NCBI GenBank assembly: GCA_021495925.1 | Contig: JAKEKT010000021.1 | Span: forward strand, 372,001 to 436,000 | DNA length: 64,000 nt | Direction of reading: 5' to 3' | Source: Diplodia intermedia | Lineage: Eukaryota; Ascomycota; Dothideomycetes; Botryosphaeriales; Botryosphaeriaceae | Shown here: positions 10,716-21,127 of the stretch, one piece after another | How the letters are laid out: each line of letters opens with the position of its first letter | Position numbering within the stretch: position 1 is the first letter of the stretch | Position numbers and translations under genes: made by a program | The notes under the pieces: model-generated | The model's input: only the letters and a program-made list of their open reading frames with translations | Databases searched by the model: none | Told to the model about the DNA's origin: nothing

Positions 10716-12625
10716 ATGTTTCTCAACATGCGCTCTCTCGCCGGTCTTCTTTTGGCACTGCCCCTCGCTGCCGCCCGCCCATCCGCGCGCATCGGGGCGG
10801 CAAACTCGGACCTCTTGGTCCAGACGGACCTATTCCAGGTCCAAGGCAAGCTCGCGGACAACACCACCACCGTCCGCTTCTTCGGCGGCGTTCCCTACGC
10901 CGAGCCCCCCGTCGGTAGCGCACGATTCCGTCCTCCAGTCACGAAGAAGCCGGAACCAGATGTCGTCGACGCCACCAAGTTCGGCCCGTCGTGCATCCAG
11001 CTGGACACCGGCAAGGAAACGGTCTACACGAAGTACCTCCCCGGCTACCTTTTGACCCCCGGGCAGACGCAGAGCGAGGATTGCTTGTCGCTCAATGTCT
11101 GGGCTCCGCGGGCCCTCAATGGATCGAGCGAGCTGTTGCCCGTGATGATCTGGATCCATGGGGGCGGCTTCACCGGCGGGGGATCTGCGTCGCCGTACAA
11201 ATATGGCACGGACATCGTGAGGGACCATCAGGATGTCATTGTTGTTGCCTTGAAGTATGTTCCTTGCTCTTCGCGGCTGTTCCAAATCCCGCGCGATACT
11301 TGCTCACTGTCGTCGTGCAAAGCTACCGCGTCACCATCTTCGGCTTCCCCAACGCCGCAGCCCTGAACGGACAGCACCTCAACCCCGGCCTCGAGGACCA
11401 GAGGAAGGCCGTCGAGTGGGTGTCCCAGAACATCCGCGCATTCGGCGGCGACCCCGACCGCATGATCCTCTTCGGCCAATCCGCCGGGTATGTAAAGCCT
11501 CCTCCTCTCCCCCCTCTGCCGTCCAACAGACACCAACGCAACCAGTCACTGACGCCACCACCCACAGAGGCATGTCCGTCGACAAATACGCCTACGCCCA
11601 CCCGACCGACCCGCTCGTCTCCGGCTTCATCGCCCAATCCGGCCTCGCCGACGCCGGCATCAGCAACACCGATACAGCGGGCACGAACTTCACCTACGTC
11701 GCGGCGCAGCTCGGTTGTGTTGACGATGATGACGATGAAATCTTCGCCTGCATGCAGCAAGCAAACGCCTCCGCCATCATCGCCGTCCTCGACGCGTACA
11801 ACAGCAGCAGCCAGTCCCTCTCCTTCACCCCCGCGCCCGACGGCCTCACCAACTTTGACGATTACCCCGATAGGCAGGCGAGGGGCGCGTTCGCGCGGCT
11901 GCCGACGGTCGTCGCGCAGGTGGATAATGAGGGCGCGTCGCTCGTGTCATTGCCGCCCGATGGCGTGGCGCCGAATCAGACGGCTGTCGACGCGCTTACG
12001 AGGAGCTTGGCGACGTGTCCTGGGGCGAGGGGGGCCGCGTGAGTGTTTTCTTTCTTTTTCTTTTTCTTTTGGTTCCGTCGCTGAGCCGCTCTGGTTGTTG
12101 AGAGGGATGGTGAGAGAGAGAGAGAGGGAGATGGGTTGGTGGTGACGACTAATTCGGTAACTGACATCGTTTGCTCGTTTTCACAGGGCGAGAGCGGCGG
12201 CCGGCGTGCCCGTCTGGCGCACGCGGTACTTTGGCGAGTGGCCGAACCTGAACCCGCTCGAGTGGTTGGGGGCGTATCATTCCAGTAAGTTGGATCCCCC
12301 CCACTCGGAGATGCTCTCCGACGTACGTACGTCGTTCCAGCGAAGGTGCTGATGGCGGCGGCGTTTGTGCAAAAAAACAGGCGATATCCCCATGATCTTT
12401 GGGACCAGCGATCTGCTCGGCCCCGACACCCTGCTTGAGAAGCAGACGTCGAAGTACATTCAGGGCGCTTGGGTGGCGTTTGCGAAGGATCCGGCGAATG
12501 CGCTGAAGGATCGCTTCGGGTGGCCGACGTATGAGGCGGGGACGCGGTCGTTGGTGCAGCTGGGGTTTGAGGGGAATGCGGAGGCGGTGTTTGCGAGGGG
12601 GGATGCGTTTGATGGGTTGTGTTGA
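10716..12625 (+). CDS. Secreted type-B carboxylesterase/lipase
   Basis: Exons 10716-11254, 11323-11487, 11568-12038, 12187-12284 and 12381-12625 encode 505 residues. The protein has a signal peptide (RSLAGLLLALPLAAARP) and the alpha/beta-hydrolase landmarks of family B: PYAEPPVG, EDCLSLNVWAP, the oxyanion HGGGF, and the nucleophile elbow FGQSAGG with Ser233, whose Gly codon is split by intron 2. The acid is in QVDNEGASL and the His is in GAYHSSDIPMIFGT. It hydrolyses carboxylic esters outside the cell; the substrate is not predictable. ATGs at 10695, 10716 and 10728 are all in frame and all leave a hydrophobic leader, so the exact start is uncertain. At about 505 residues it is slightly shorter than typical (about 540-560). 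Confidence 0.9.
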
Positions 12626-12864
12626 CTTTGATACGCTCGCTTTGTGGCAAAAAGCATGAATATTCAACTCCGTGATGATGGCTGGTTATGGTGATTGCCG
12701 AAATACGCCGCCTGCGAGCTGCCAGTTTCCCACGTTCCCTTTACATCCTCCAGTGAGACCAAACAGACTAGCAGGGCCCATCTTGTTGGAGAACCATAGG
12801 GTAGCTCCATCGGAGACTAACCGTCACTCGTATCTCGCCACTCACGATTCATCAGTCCCACCTC

Positions 12865-13692
12865 TCAGGCTTTCCCAGCAGTCTTCCAATATTCCTCCAT
12901 AGCAGACTTGTGGTTACGCAGCTCTCCCTGCTCTTCCTCGGTCAAGGGCGTCTCATCGCGCTTGCGCAGGATCTTCCAAAACATCTCGTCAACGACAAGC
13001 TTCTTGACCGCCGGAGAGTGATTGTAGAAGCTGCTACGCACGATAACTCGAAGCGTGCTCTCTTCAATGTCAGCCACTGCCACCGACGAGACCACAACGC
13101 AGCAAGCCAGAACGATCTGGCACGTCTCGGCGATGGATTTTGTCTTGACGATGTACGAGAAGAAGCAGACATCCAGCCTGCAGAGCCCCAGGATCTCGTC
13201 GAGGGTAATTGCACTACGCATGCATGCAAGCATCAGTCCGCGTGATACACGTTTTGCCCGCCAGCGAAAAGAAGGAACTCACGACTGCTCAATCACGGCG
13301 CGCTGACCCGGCGACGTCCCCGCAAGCTGCTGCGCCGCGTTCTCAGCGATGTTCTTGATTTCGCTTCCCATGGGCCCGGACGCGAAGGCTTTGATGCAGC
13401 TGTGGATTTCGTCGGGGATTTTCTCCGGGGTCGAGCTGTAGGTGCGCATGAATCTGGTTTTGGACACGATCTTGTCGATGGGTATCTCGGCGGCGTCGCC
13501 CGCTCGGTTCCTACGAAATGCGTCAGGGAAAGCACGGCGAAAGTGGGCGGGGGCGCGCTACAGAATCCTTGCGTTGAAATGGTCCAGAGAGCTGTTTGCC
13601 ATGTTTTCCAGATTGCTGAGGGTTTCGAGTGTCTCTCTCGCTGTCGCATTTTCTTGGGAGTGCTCCTCGGTGGTGGACGGAGTATTGCTCAT
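12865..13692 (-). CDS. Hypothetical protein, 235 aa
   Basis: Exons 13562-13692, 13283-13510 and 12865-13213 join in phase with clean GTAG/GTGAG donors and TAG acceptors. The product is mostly helical and charged: an acidic N-terminus (MSNTPSTTEEHSQENATARE), a middle with DKIVSKTRFMRTYSSTPEKI, one hydrophobic stretch (CQIVLACCVVVSSVAVA, around residue 155) and a charged C-terminus (RKRDETPLTEEEQGE). I do not recognise a domain and make no functional claim. It lies convergent to the carboxylesterase with a 239-base gap. Confidence 0.65.
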
Positions 13693-14339
13693 ATTGATGG
13701 TTGATGGTTACGCAGATGGTTGTCTGTTCGAAGTGAGCGGCGGGTAGGTTGTATAAGATAATCTGGTGGACGGATTGTTATTTATGTTCGGCCTGGGGAC
13801 TGCAGTATTGAACGCCACCAGATTTGGTGGCTGGCTGAGCTCTCGTGGCTCGGCCCGCGAAGGTTCAGCTCAGCTCATACAGTAGCGTTTGAGAGGCGGA
13901 GACACACTGGACAACATTGGTAATTTGAGAAATACAACCCTCCTTCGGGTCGCCTACGTGCCCAACGATCTTATGCATAGAGACAGGTGCTACGCGTGAA
14001 TACATACTTGGTTCCTGTTCCTGGTGTTTGCCGCTAGCGTCTCCAGGGCCCAATTGGGAACAGATAAAAAATGAAGTCTAGACCCATTTTCGCCACTCGC
14101 TTTTCATCAGCTGGTCTCTCAATAAAACGTTAGCACCAGACCAAATACGGGAGTGCTTTTGCAGTGAAAGGCATGAATATTGATCTGCCTTTTATCTGGA
14201 CTTTTCATTATATTGACGATTTTTGACACCATGTAGCTAAACGCCGGCCTTTCTTTTCAGCGTCTGCTCCCGCTCTATAGTTCAGCAAACAATCATTCCA
14301 AACGCCTCAAGAATGCTCATGCAGCTCTAGTCATCCATC
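13693..14339. other. Intergenic, no gene supported
   Basis: Promoter of the orphan gene and 3' flank of the MFS gene. Nothing else seen. Confidence 0.4.
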
Positions 14340-15928
14340 TCATGCTGTCCCATCGTCCACCTGAACCTCCATCTTCTTCTCCAACGTCGCCTCCTTCATA
14401 AACGGACTGCGCCTCCTGACATCCCTGCCCCAAACGATCAACACAACCGGCGCGCACGAAAGCAGCAACGACAGAAACCCAAGCAACGTGCTCGCCCAGC
14501 GGAACCCCAGACCGCCGTACAAGCCCCGCGCCGCGAGCGGCAGGAAGCCGGCGCACAGATTCTCCCCCAGCGCGACCGCCGCCATCGCGCTGCCCGCGAA
14601 CCTGGCATACGCATCCACCGCGTAGTCGGCGAAGGCAGTGATGACGACGTTGTTGCCGGCGCCGATCAGCGCGAGCCCGGCCGCCGGCGCGATCCACGGC
14701 AGCCCCGCGTCCGCCGTCCACCCGTACACGAACATGCCGCCCGACATGGCGACGAAGCCCGCGGGCACGGCGACGTAGAGCCGCGCCTCGGGGACGGGGG
14801 TGTCACCGCCGGGCACCTCGGGGTTGCGCCGCGCGGACCGGAAGTACAGGCGCGCGGACACCAGCGTCAAGGGCCAGCCGAGCAGCTCGCCGGCGACGAC
14901 GGCGCCCTGCACGTAGCCGGCGCGGACGGGGCCCCAGCCGTACAGCCCCGCGAAGACCTGCTCGACGGACTGCGTGAAGAGGTAGATGTTGCCGATGATC
15001 AGCGCAGCCGCGAAAGTGCAGACGACGACGACGGGCTCGGTGAGGAGCATGTGGAGCGGCCGCTTGAGGCTTTCCGCCACGAGCGAGGCGATGGGTGTGT
15101 TTTTAAGCTCTAGTCGGCTGTACGCGTCGGTGCCCTCGCGGCGCAGCTGGCGCGCGCGCTGGGCGAGCAGGATGTCGCCGCGGTTCTCGGGCAGGAGCAG
15201 CCAGTACAGCGGGAAGGAGGCGGCGTACCAGATCAGCTGGCAGTGGAAGATCCAGCGCCAGGACGGGAGGCGGGCGAAGATGGCGGCGCCGACGACGGGG
15301 CCGGCGCTGCTGCCCATCAGGTAGACGGTGATCCAGAGGCTCATGGGCACCGTCCGGGCGACGTCGCCCCCCCAGATGTTGCCGATGACGCTGCTCGTCG
15401 AGTTGGCGACGATGGCGACGCACCCGCCGCTGAAGAAGCGCGTGGCGACGATCGTCGCGAAGTTGCGCGCCGCGGCTTGCGGGATCAGCGACAGGATGAG
15501 CAAGGCGTACGTCCCCATGAACACCTTGCGCAGCCCGAAGTCTTCCATCAAAGGCAGCACGACGAAGGAGCAGAGGGCGCCGCCGACGGCCCAGGACGTG
15601 ACGGGCCAGTAGGAATGCGGGAAGTTGGCGTCGCTCACGTCGAACCGCTCGTTGATGGCCTCGTGGGCAACCGTCATGATGGTTCCGTTCAGCATGGTGG
15701 AGAAGGTGGCGAACAGGGCCACGGCGGTGATGACTGTCTTCTTGGACTTGGGCCAGTTGTACGGGTTCTCCGGGTCATCGGGTCCGCTCCAGTCCAGGAT
15801 CTGCGTGTCGGCGTCATAGTCTGAGATGTACTGTCAGATGGTGGTGTTTTGCGGTTCCGGGCAGAAGCATTACTCGTAGTCTCAGTGGCCTTTGCAATGC
15901 CGACTTCCCCTTGCTGGATGTGCGCCAT
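14340..15928 (-). CDS. MFS multidrug-type transporter (DHA1-like)
   Basis: Exons 15874-15928 and 14340-15820 encode 511 residues. A short cytosolic N-terminus contains the signature WSGPDDPENPYNWPKSKK found before TM1 in fungal drug:H+ antiporter-1 proteins. About 12 membrane segments follow, including the motif-A-like EDFGLRKVF and the motif-C-like SAGPVVGAAIF in TM5. The C-terminus is charged and cytosolic (RRRSPFMKEATLEKK). The likely role is proton-coupled efflux of small toxic compounds or metabolites at the plasma membrane; the substrate is unknown. The small first exon (MAHIQQGEVGIAKATETT) was chosen because it joins in phase to NYDADTQILDW. Confidence 0.88.
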
Positions 15929-16261
15929 GGAGAGAAAGGTGCGGATCCGGGCAAGGTGTTTCCTCGGAAAACCATTGGGCAGAAGGTTAAATAGCTGGCA
16001 GGCATCGGCCAGCGGGATCATCAGGAGTACATGGGCCGATCTCCGCGGAGCATGAAGTTTTTTTGAACGCTGCACTTGTGGCGAGACTCAGCGCACGCTG
16101 ACTGGTGTTGGGCCCAGGCTGTGACTAAGCGACACGAATACATATTCCGTAATGGCCGCATTATTTTGCTGCTTCCGTCGATTGCGGTGGAGAAAATTAC
16201 AGCCCGCCAATCAAAACCGCCGCTCGAGCCACGATGAAATGACACCATGGACTGCTCCATT
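15929..16261. other. MFS promoter region
   Basis: Upstream flank of the MFS gene, bounded on the right by the transposon insertion. No gene seen. Confidence 0.4.
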
Positions 16262-16264
16262 GTA

Positions 16265-16299
16265 CACTACGGGCGATCCGTACATAATATATTGTGTAA
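16265..16299 (+). repeat. Left terminal inverted repeat
   Basis: Begins CACTACGGGCGATCCG and pairs with the reverse complement of 16866-16900 with some mismatches after base 13. Confidence 0.75.
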
Positions 16300-16865
16300 G
16301 CTTACACAGTATATCGTGTAAAAGACGTTGTCGTTTTAGGTATTATTTCATATATTTTACACATCTCTTAATTGTAAAATACATAATATATTATGTAGAA
16401 ATTTATTAAAAAAAAAAAGCACGTACGTTCGAAAATCTCGTAGCGAGAATCGAACACGGAATCTTTAGAAGTTTAATTTTTTTTTTAAGTTTTTAAGATT
16501 ATAAATTTAATAACACGGCTATCTAAGACTATCTATAGAGTAAGTACTACTAAGAATATTTTCGCTCTCTAGTAATATAACTTGTATTAGCAAAAAAATT
16601 TTAAAGACTTAAAAATTTTTCGCGTTTTACTTAGGCGCATTGCTTAGACGCGTTATATAGACGTTACTTAAATTTTTAAAAAAATATCGAAGAAGTCGTA
16701 TAGTTAAGAAAACGTGTTTTATACGATATAATATATACGTTAAATAACGTATGTTTTACGTAACATTAATATTCTCGCTAAAAACGCTTAACCTATGTAA
16801 GATATTTATATGTGTTTTACACATTATTTCGTGTAAAACGCCAAAATCGTTAAATATTGTGTAAA

Positions 16866-16900
16866 TTACACGTTATATCCTGTGCGCATCGCCCGTAGTG
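16866..16900 (-). repeat. Right terminal inverted repeat
   Basis: Read on the minus strand it begins CACTACGGGCGATGCG, matching the left end. Confidence 0.75.
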
Positions 16901-17010
16901 GTATTCTCCGTCGACATCACTTCTACCTCGGCCTTCCTTCGTTGCTGCCTTGACACACTGTTCAGTCGTTCAGTCAGTTTATTGGCTGCTGCAAAAGCTC
17001 CATCATTAGT

Positions 17011-18789
17011 CTACGTCAGAAGGCGGAAGACGGGATACTCATCCCCAGCCTCGACCGGAATGATGTTGAAGGCCGCAAAGGAATCAATGTTCTCGGGCTC
17101 AAGCGCGACGAACGCCAGCGCAGCATTCCTCTGCCGCGTGCTCACCCTGAAGCTCCCGGCCGGCAGCTCGATTTCCTTTTCGAAAGCCTCCGTGGTCACC
17201 TCGGCCCTCACGACGCCTTCGTAGTAGGAAGAATCCAGCGCCGCCGAAGTGACGTTCAGCACCTCGACCGTTCCCGCGAACGCATCCGGCAGCTCTTCCA
17301 CCTCCAGACCAAACACTTCCAGCCGCGCCGCCACGTCTGCCCAGGAACGAGGGATGAGGTACGCCTCCGGCCGGGCCCGGGTGAGGTTGGCAGTAGTCGG
17401 CGTCGTCCTGAGGGAAGGAAAAAAGGAAAAAGTCAGCATCGTCTCCAGCGTCCCATCCAGGCAGCACACTCACGACGAGAACCGAACCGGCTGCCGCACA
17501 ATCGCGCCATCACCCGTCCTGATCATGTCAAACGTATCGTCCACCTCGACCGCATAGTCCGTCACGACAACCTCCCCCGCCCCCCCGCGCATCCGCTCCA
17601 CCGCCCCCTCCACCGCCGCCACCACCACGTCAGCATTCTCCGCCGCCGCGCGCACAATCGCCTCGGCCATGGCCAGCCCGGCCGCCGTCCGCCTTGCGAA
17701 ATGCTGGTCCGCGATGCCGATGCCGCGCGTCTCGCACAGGAACGCCACCGCCTGCGTCAAGCCCATCGCATTGCGCCCAATCTTCGCATCGCTGCCGGCC
17801 TCGGCCAGCGCAATCGTCTCACCACCACCACTGCCGCTACCGCCCGCCGTGACGTACGGCGCCCACCGCAACCCCTTCCCCTCCAGCGCCCGCGCCACCT
17901 CCACCGCGAACACGTCCTCGGACAGCGCGCGGATCGCGCCGTCGACGTTCAGGTTCTTGGCCGCGCTGAACAGCGCGTCCGCCGCCCACACGAGCTCCTC
18001 GCCGCCATCGTCGTCGTATCGGCGCGTCGCCGTGAACTCGTGCATGTCGGCGGCGATGTGCGGCGCGAAGGCGTTGAAGAGGCGCTTGACGGCGCGCGTC
18101 TGCGCGCGCGCGAGCTTGACGTGGTCGCGGTTGGGGTCGAAGTTGGACGCGAGCGCGCGCTGGAAGTAGGCGACGCCGTCGGGGTTGTAGCGGGGGAGGA
18201 CGAGGACGTCGGCGGTGAGGAGGAGGCGCAAGGTCGACGCGCGGTTGGCGGGGGAGGAGAGCGCGCCGAGCAGCGCCAGGAGCGATTGGTCGCCCGCCGG
18301 CTCGTTGCCGTGGACGCCGGCTTGCAGCCAGATGCGGACTTTTTTGGTGGGGCTGCTGATGGCGGTGCTGTTGGCGGATGAGAGCAGGACGTAGGGGAAT
18401 GCGCGGCCCTCTTCGGAGAGGAAGTCCGGGGTGTGGTAGGTTAGCCATGATGGGTTGCGTGCGGCGAGGGTGCGGAGGTAGGTGTCTGGGAGGGATTGTC
18501 AGTGGCTCGTTCTTGCGTCGTGCGTGTTGTGTGGGGTGGTGGAGCGTGTAAGTGTGTACATACCCAGCTCGGCGTCGCTCGTGGGCCCCTCGGTGCCGTC
18601 GGCGAATGCTGCGGGCACGGTTTCTGGCGAGAGGAATGCGGGGGCGAGGAGGGTGGTGTTGATGGGGCTGGGGAATTGGGCGGCCAGAGCAGGGGGGTCT
18701 TTGAGTGTCCGCACCCAGTTGTTGCCGTATGTCGCGGCATTGACGCAGGTGAGGGCATAGAGCCCGGAAAGGTAGACAGCCTTGATCAT
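17011..18789 (-). CDS. M14-family zinc carboxypeptidase (secreted)
   Basis: Exons 18564-18789, 17474-18485 and 17011-17407 encode 544 residues. The N-terminus is a signal peptide (MIKAVYLSGLYALTCVNA). Zinc ligands are the HxxE in QAGVHGNEPAGDQ (His134, Glu137) and the His in AADMHEFTATRRY. The catalytic Glu lies in FLCETRGIGI. PRYNPDGVAYFQR matches the substrate-binding NPDG region. A beta-rich C-terminal extension of about 170 residues follows the catalytic domain. The family removes C-terminal amino acids from peptides with a zinc-activated water; substrate preference cannot be read. The intron acceptors just before DTYLRTL and before TTPTTANL give continuous phase. Confidence 0.9.
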
Positions 18790-19772
18790 TTCCGGCTGAG
18801 TTGAAGGGTCGGGCGGAAGGTCAGATGGCTGGCGCTCGGTTGGGATATGCGGGGTGCGCCCGTAGAGAGCCGCAATTTATGTGCACCATGTCGCATTGTG
18901 GAAAGTGGGATGCGCATTCATTGCCAAGGTAGGTGTAGATAATGAAGAGGCTCTCCGAGTCGCGGCAGTCTTGGACCTACCGGAAGTAGGAAGGATGCCA
19001 AGGGGTCAAGAGTCGGGCAGGTCGGGTCAAATCCGACAAGCCGAGGGGACTGGCTTCTATAAATGCAATGGGCTTCATCTTCGGTGATGGGAGAGATTTC
19101 AAGCGATGATGGTGAAGATGGACGGTCGTTGGAAGACGAAATTCTTTGGAGATCGTCATGTACTCTGTAAGTCTGGCCATTTACCCCGCAAAGCTTGTCC
19201 TCTCCAGGGCAGACTGCGACCGACAGAGACCATCAGACTGCGCACGACGCAACTGTGTGAGTGAGTCATTGACGACTCTTCAGTGACGCCGGTGAAGAGA
19301 TTGGGACTTTGAAGAGCATCGAGCGGTAGACGAGAAAGCGGGACGAAGAGGCAATGGGGCGGCAACGAGTTTGGTCACGGCACAGCCACAGGTGCCGCTA
19401 TTCCGGGCGCACAGGGGTGGTGTGGATCCGGGCGTTTTGATGGCGCCAGCAGCCCCGCCTCAGCCACAACTAGCGGCCAATTGGTTTCATGTGAGCTGGC
19501 GGGCAACCATGGGAGACGCTGAGAGCTGCGCTCGGACTGGGCCCTGAGGCTGCTGTCTACGTGCCAGGCCAGCATTCGTCGATTCAGCTTCCGTCTGGAC
19601 CCGTGCCGGCTTCCGTCCGCCCAGTCTGAGCTGCGCTGGCCGCCGTATAAAGCCAGCCAGCTGCCCCTCCCCCGCTCCAGCAAACAACACCCTCTGTCAG
19701 CTGCCATCAGCCGTCAGCACCTCTGCCACCCCCCAATTCATCTCTCATCTCCGTCCATCTCATCCAGCCATC
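18790..19772. other. Divergent promoter region
   Basis: About 1 kb between the peptidase (-) and the CVNH gene (+). Apart from the TATA box noted separately I see nothing defined. Confidence 0.4.
19646..19651 (+). promoter_or_regulatory. TATA box of the CVNH gene
   Basis: TATAAA in CGCCGTATAAAGCC, 127 bases before the ATG, followed by a CA/CT-rich leader. Confidence 0.5.
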
Positions 19773-20906
19773 ATGGGCAACCACCCCTCGGCCGTGTCCG
19801 ACGACGGGCAGAGCTCGGTGCACCGCCAGAGCTACACGGTCCGCGGCGACCTCTACGCCCGCGCCGTCACGGCCTCGACGGTCAACGCCCGCGTCGTGTA
19901 CGCGCGCAAGATCTCGTGCCAGCGGGCGCAGATCAGCAGGCAGGAGCCGCTGCTGCCCCACAACTATCGCGAGCCGCCCCACCGCTCCATCACGGCGCAC
20001 ACGGTCAGCGCCGACGCCATCTACGCCGACGAGATCAACTGCAAGACGCTGCGCTGCTACGACGTCGTCGTGGCCGAGGGCGAGTCGTGGCGCGCCAAGC
20101 GCATCGAGTGGCAGGACCGCGAGAAGGTCGACTGGGACGGCAAGGAGGACGACGAGAGCGAGGAGTCGGACAACGAGAGCGACGAGGAGACGACCCGCGA
20201 CGCCGACCGCGCCCGCCGCAAGAAGATGGTCACCTACGGCGCCGCCGGCGCCCTCGGCCTGGCCCTGGGCGGCGCCGCCCTGGCCTACGGCCACCACCGC
20301 CACGAGGAGAAGGAGGAGAAGGAGAAGGCCGAGAAGGAGAAGGAGGAGCTGCGCCGCCGCGAGGAGGAGGAGGAGCAGCGCCGCCGCCGTGAGGACGAGA
20401 AGCACCACCACGACGACGACGAGCGCCGGCGCCGCGAGGACGAGGACCGGCGCAGGCGCGAGGACGAGGATCGGCGGCGGCGCGAGCAGGAGCAGCACCA
20501 CGCGCCCGCCCCACAGCAGCCCATGCACGGCGGCGGTGATTCGCACGCGGGCCACCACCAGAAGATGCACGGCGGCAACTACCACCTGTCGTCGCGCGGC
20601 CCGCGGCTGTGGTCCGACGGCAACCACTGCTTCCTGATCGCCGAGTGCGACGCGGGCGGCGGCCGCTTCCAGGAGTCGCGCCTCGACCTGGACAACATCA
20701 TCACCAACCGCAACGGCGAGTTCGCGTGGGTGCACCGCGGCGAGACGGGCAACTTCAGCGGCACCGCCGAGCGCTGGGAGATAGTCGACAGCGGCAACGT
20801 CATGGTCGCCGACCTGCGCAAGGTCGACGGCTCCACCCACCGCCGCCGCTTCGTGCTGTCCGAGAAGATCACCAACGAGGGCGGCCAGCTCAAGTACCTC
20901 GACTAG
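19773..20906 (+). CDS. CVNH (cyanovirin-N homology) lectin with charged linker
   Basis: Single exon, 377 residues. The last ~110 residues form a CVNH domain: GNYHLSSRGPRLW, CFLIAECDAGGG, SRLDLDNIITNRNGEFAW, then a second half GNFSGTAERWEI, MVADLRKVDG, VLSEKITNEGGQLKYLD. The two half-repeats are those of mannose-binding cyanovirin folds. N-terminal to it lie two alternating-hydrophobic segments (about residues 18-55 and 68-100: TVRGDLYARAVTASTVNARV and TVSADAIYADEINCKTLRC) that look like beta-roll rungs. Then come an acidic patch, a Gly/Ala-rich hydrophobic stretch (MVTYGAAGALGLALGGAALA) and a long E/R/K coiled coil. No signal peptide is seen, so it may be cytosolic or membrane-associated. Glycan binding is known for the family; its role here is inferred. 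Confidence 0.88.
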   Translation: MGNHPSAVSDDGQSSVHRQSYTVRGDLYARAVTASTVNARVVYARKISCQRAQISRQEPLLPHNYREPPHRSITAHTVSADAIYADEINCKTLRCYDVVVAEGESWRAKRIEWQDREKVDWDGKEDDESEESDNESDEETTRDADRARRKKMVTYGAAGALGLALGGAALAYGHHRHEEKEEKEKAEKEKEELRRREEEEEQRRRREDEKHHHDDDERRRREDEDRRRREDEDRRRREQEQHHAPAPQQPMHGGGDSHAGHHQKMHGGNYHLSSRGPRLWSDGNHCFLIAECDAGGGRFQESRLDLDNIITNRNGEFAWVHRGETGNFSGTAERWEIVDSGNVMVADLRKVDGSTHRRRFVLSEKITNEGGQLKYLD

Positions 20907-21127
20907 GTAGCCCCTGACGAGTCACGTTTCTTCTTTCTTGTACAACTCACACACACATTCAAAAACACCGCCACGGACGGCGGTGGTCCAGCGACATAGC
21001 ATCATCTCCTTTAGTAAACCGGGAAAAAAATATCATCTTTTGAGCGCCAGCCAGCCAGCCAGCCACCACGCCTTTCATGCCCTGCCTACGTGAACACCAT
21101 CATCACCGTGCTCCAACCGCTTGCTCC

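Larger units (their letters stand above)
16265..16900. mobile_element. Non-autonomous CACTA-like DNA transposon (MITE)
   Basis: A 636-base AT-rich island in GC-rich surroundings. Its ends are inverted repeats that begin CACTACGGGCGAT on both strands (13 identical bases, then partial match to about base 35: left CCGTACATAATATATTGTG, right complement GCGCACAGGATATAACGTG). It is flanked by the 3-bp direct repeat GTA (16262-16264 and 16901-16903). CACTA termini with 3-bp target duplication are the classic signature of the CACTA/EnSpm superfamily. Each end carries four GTGTAA/TTACAC motifs, and there is no transposase frame inside. It sits between the MFS gene start and the 3' end of the M14 peptidase gene and interrupts neither. 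Confidence 0.75.

Noticed and set aside
16426..16465. tRNA-like T-arm (GTTCGATTCTCGC on the minus strand) inside the AT-rich element
   Set aside because: The flanking bases do not pair as a T-stem, and no acceptor, D or anticodon arms fit; at best a relic.
19707..20840. 377-codon minus-strand frame opposite the CVNH gene
   Set aside because: Shadow of GC-rich third positions; the plus strand carries the recognisable CVNH domain, and the minus product is low-complexity Val/Leu/Ala.
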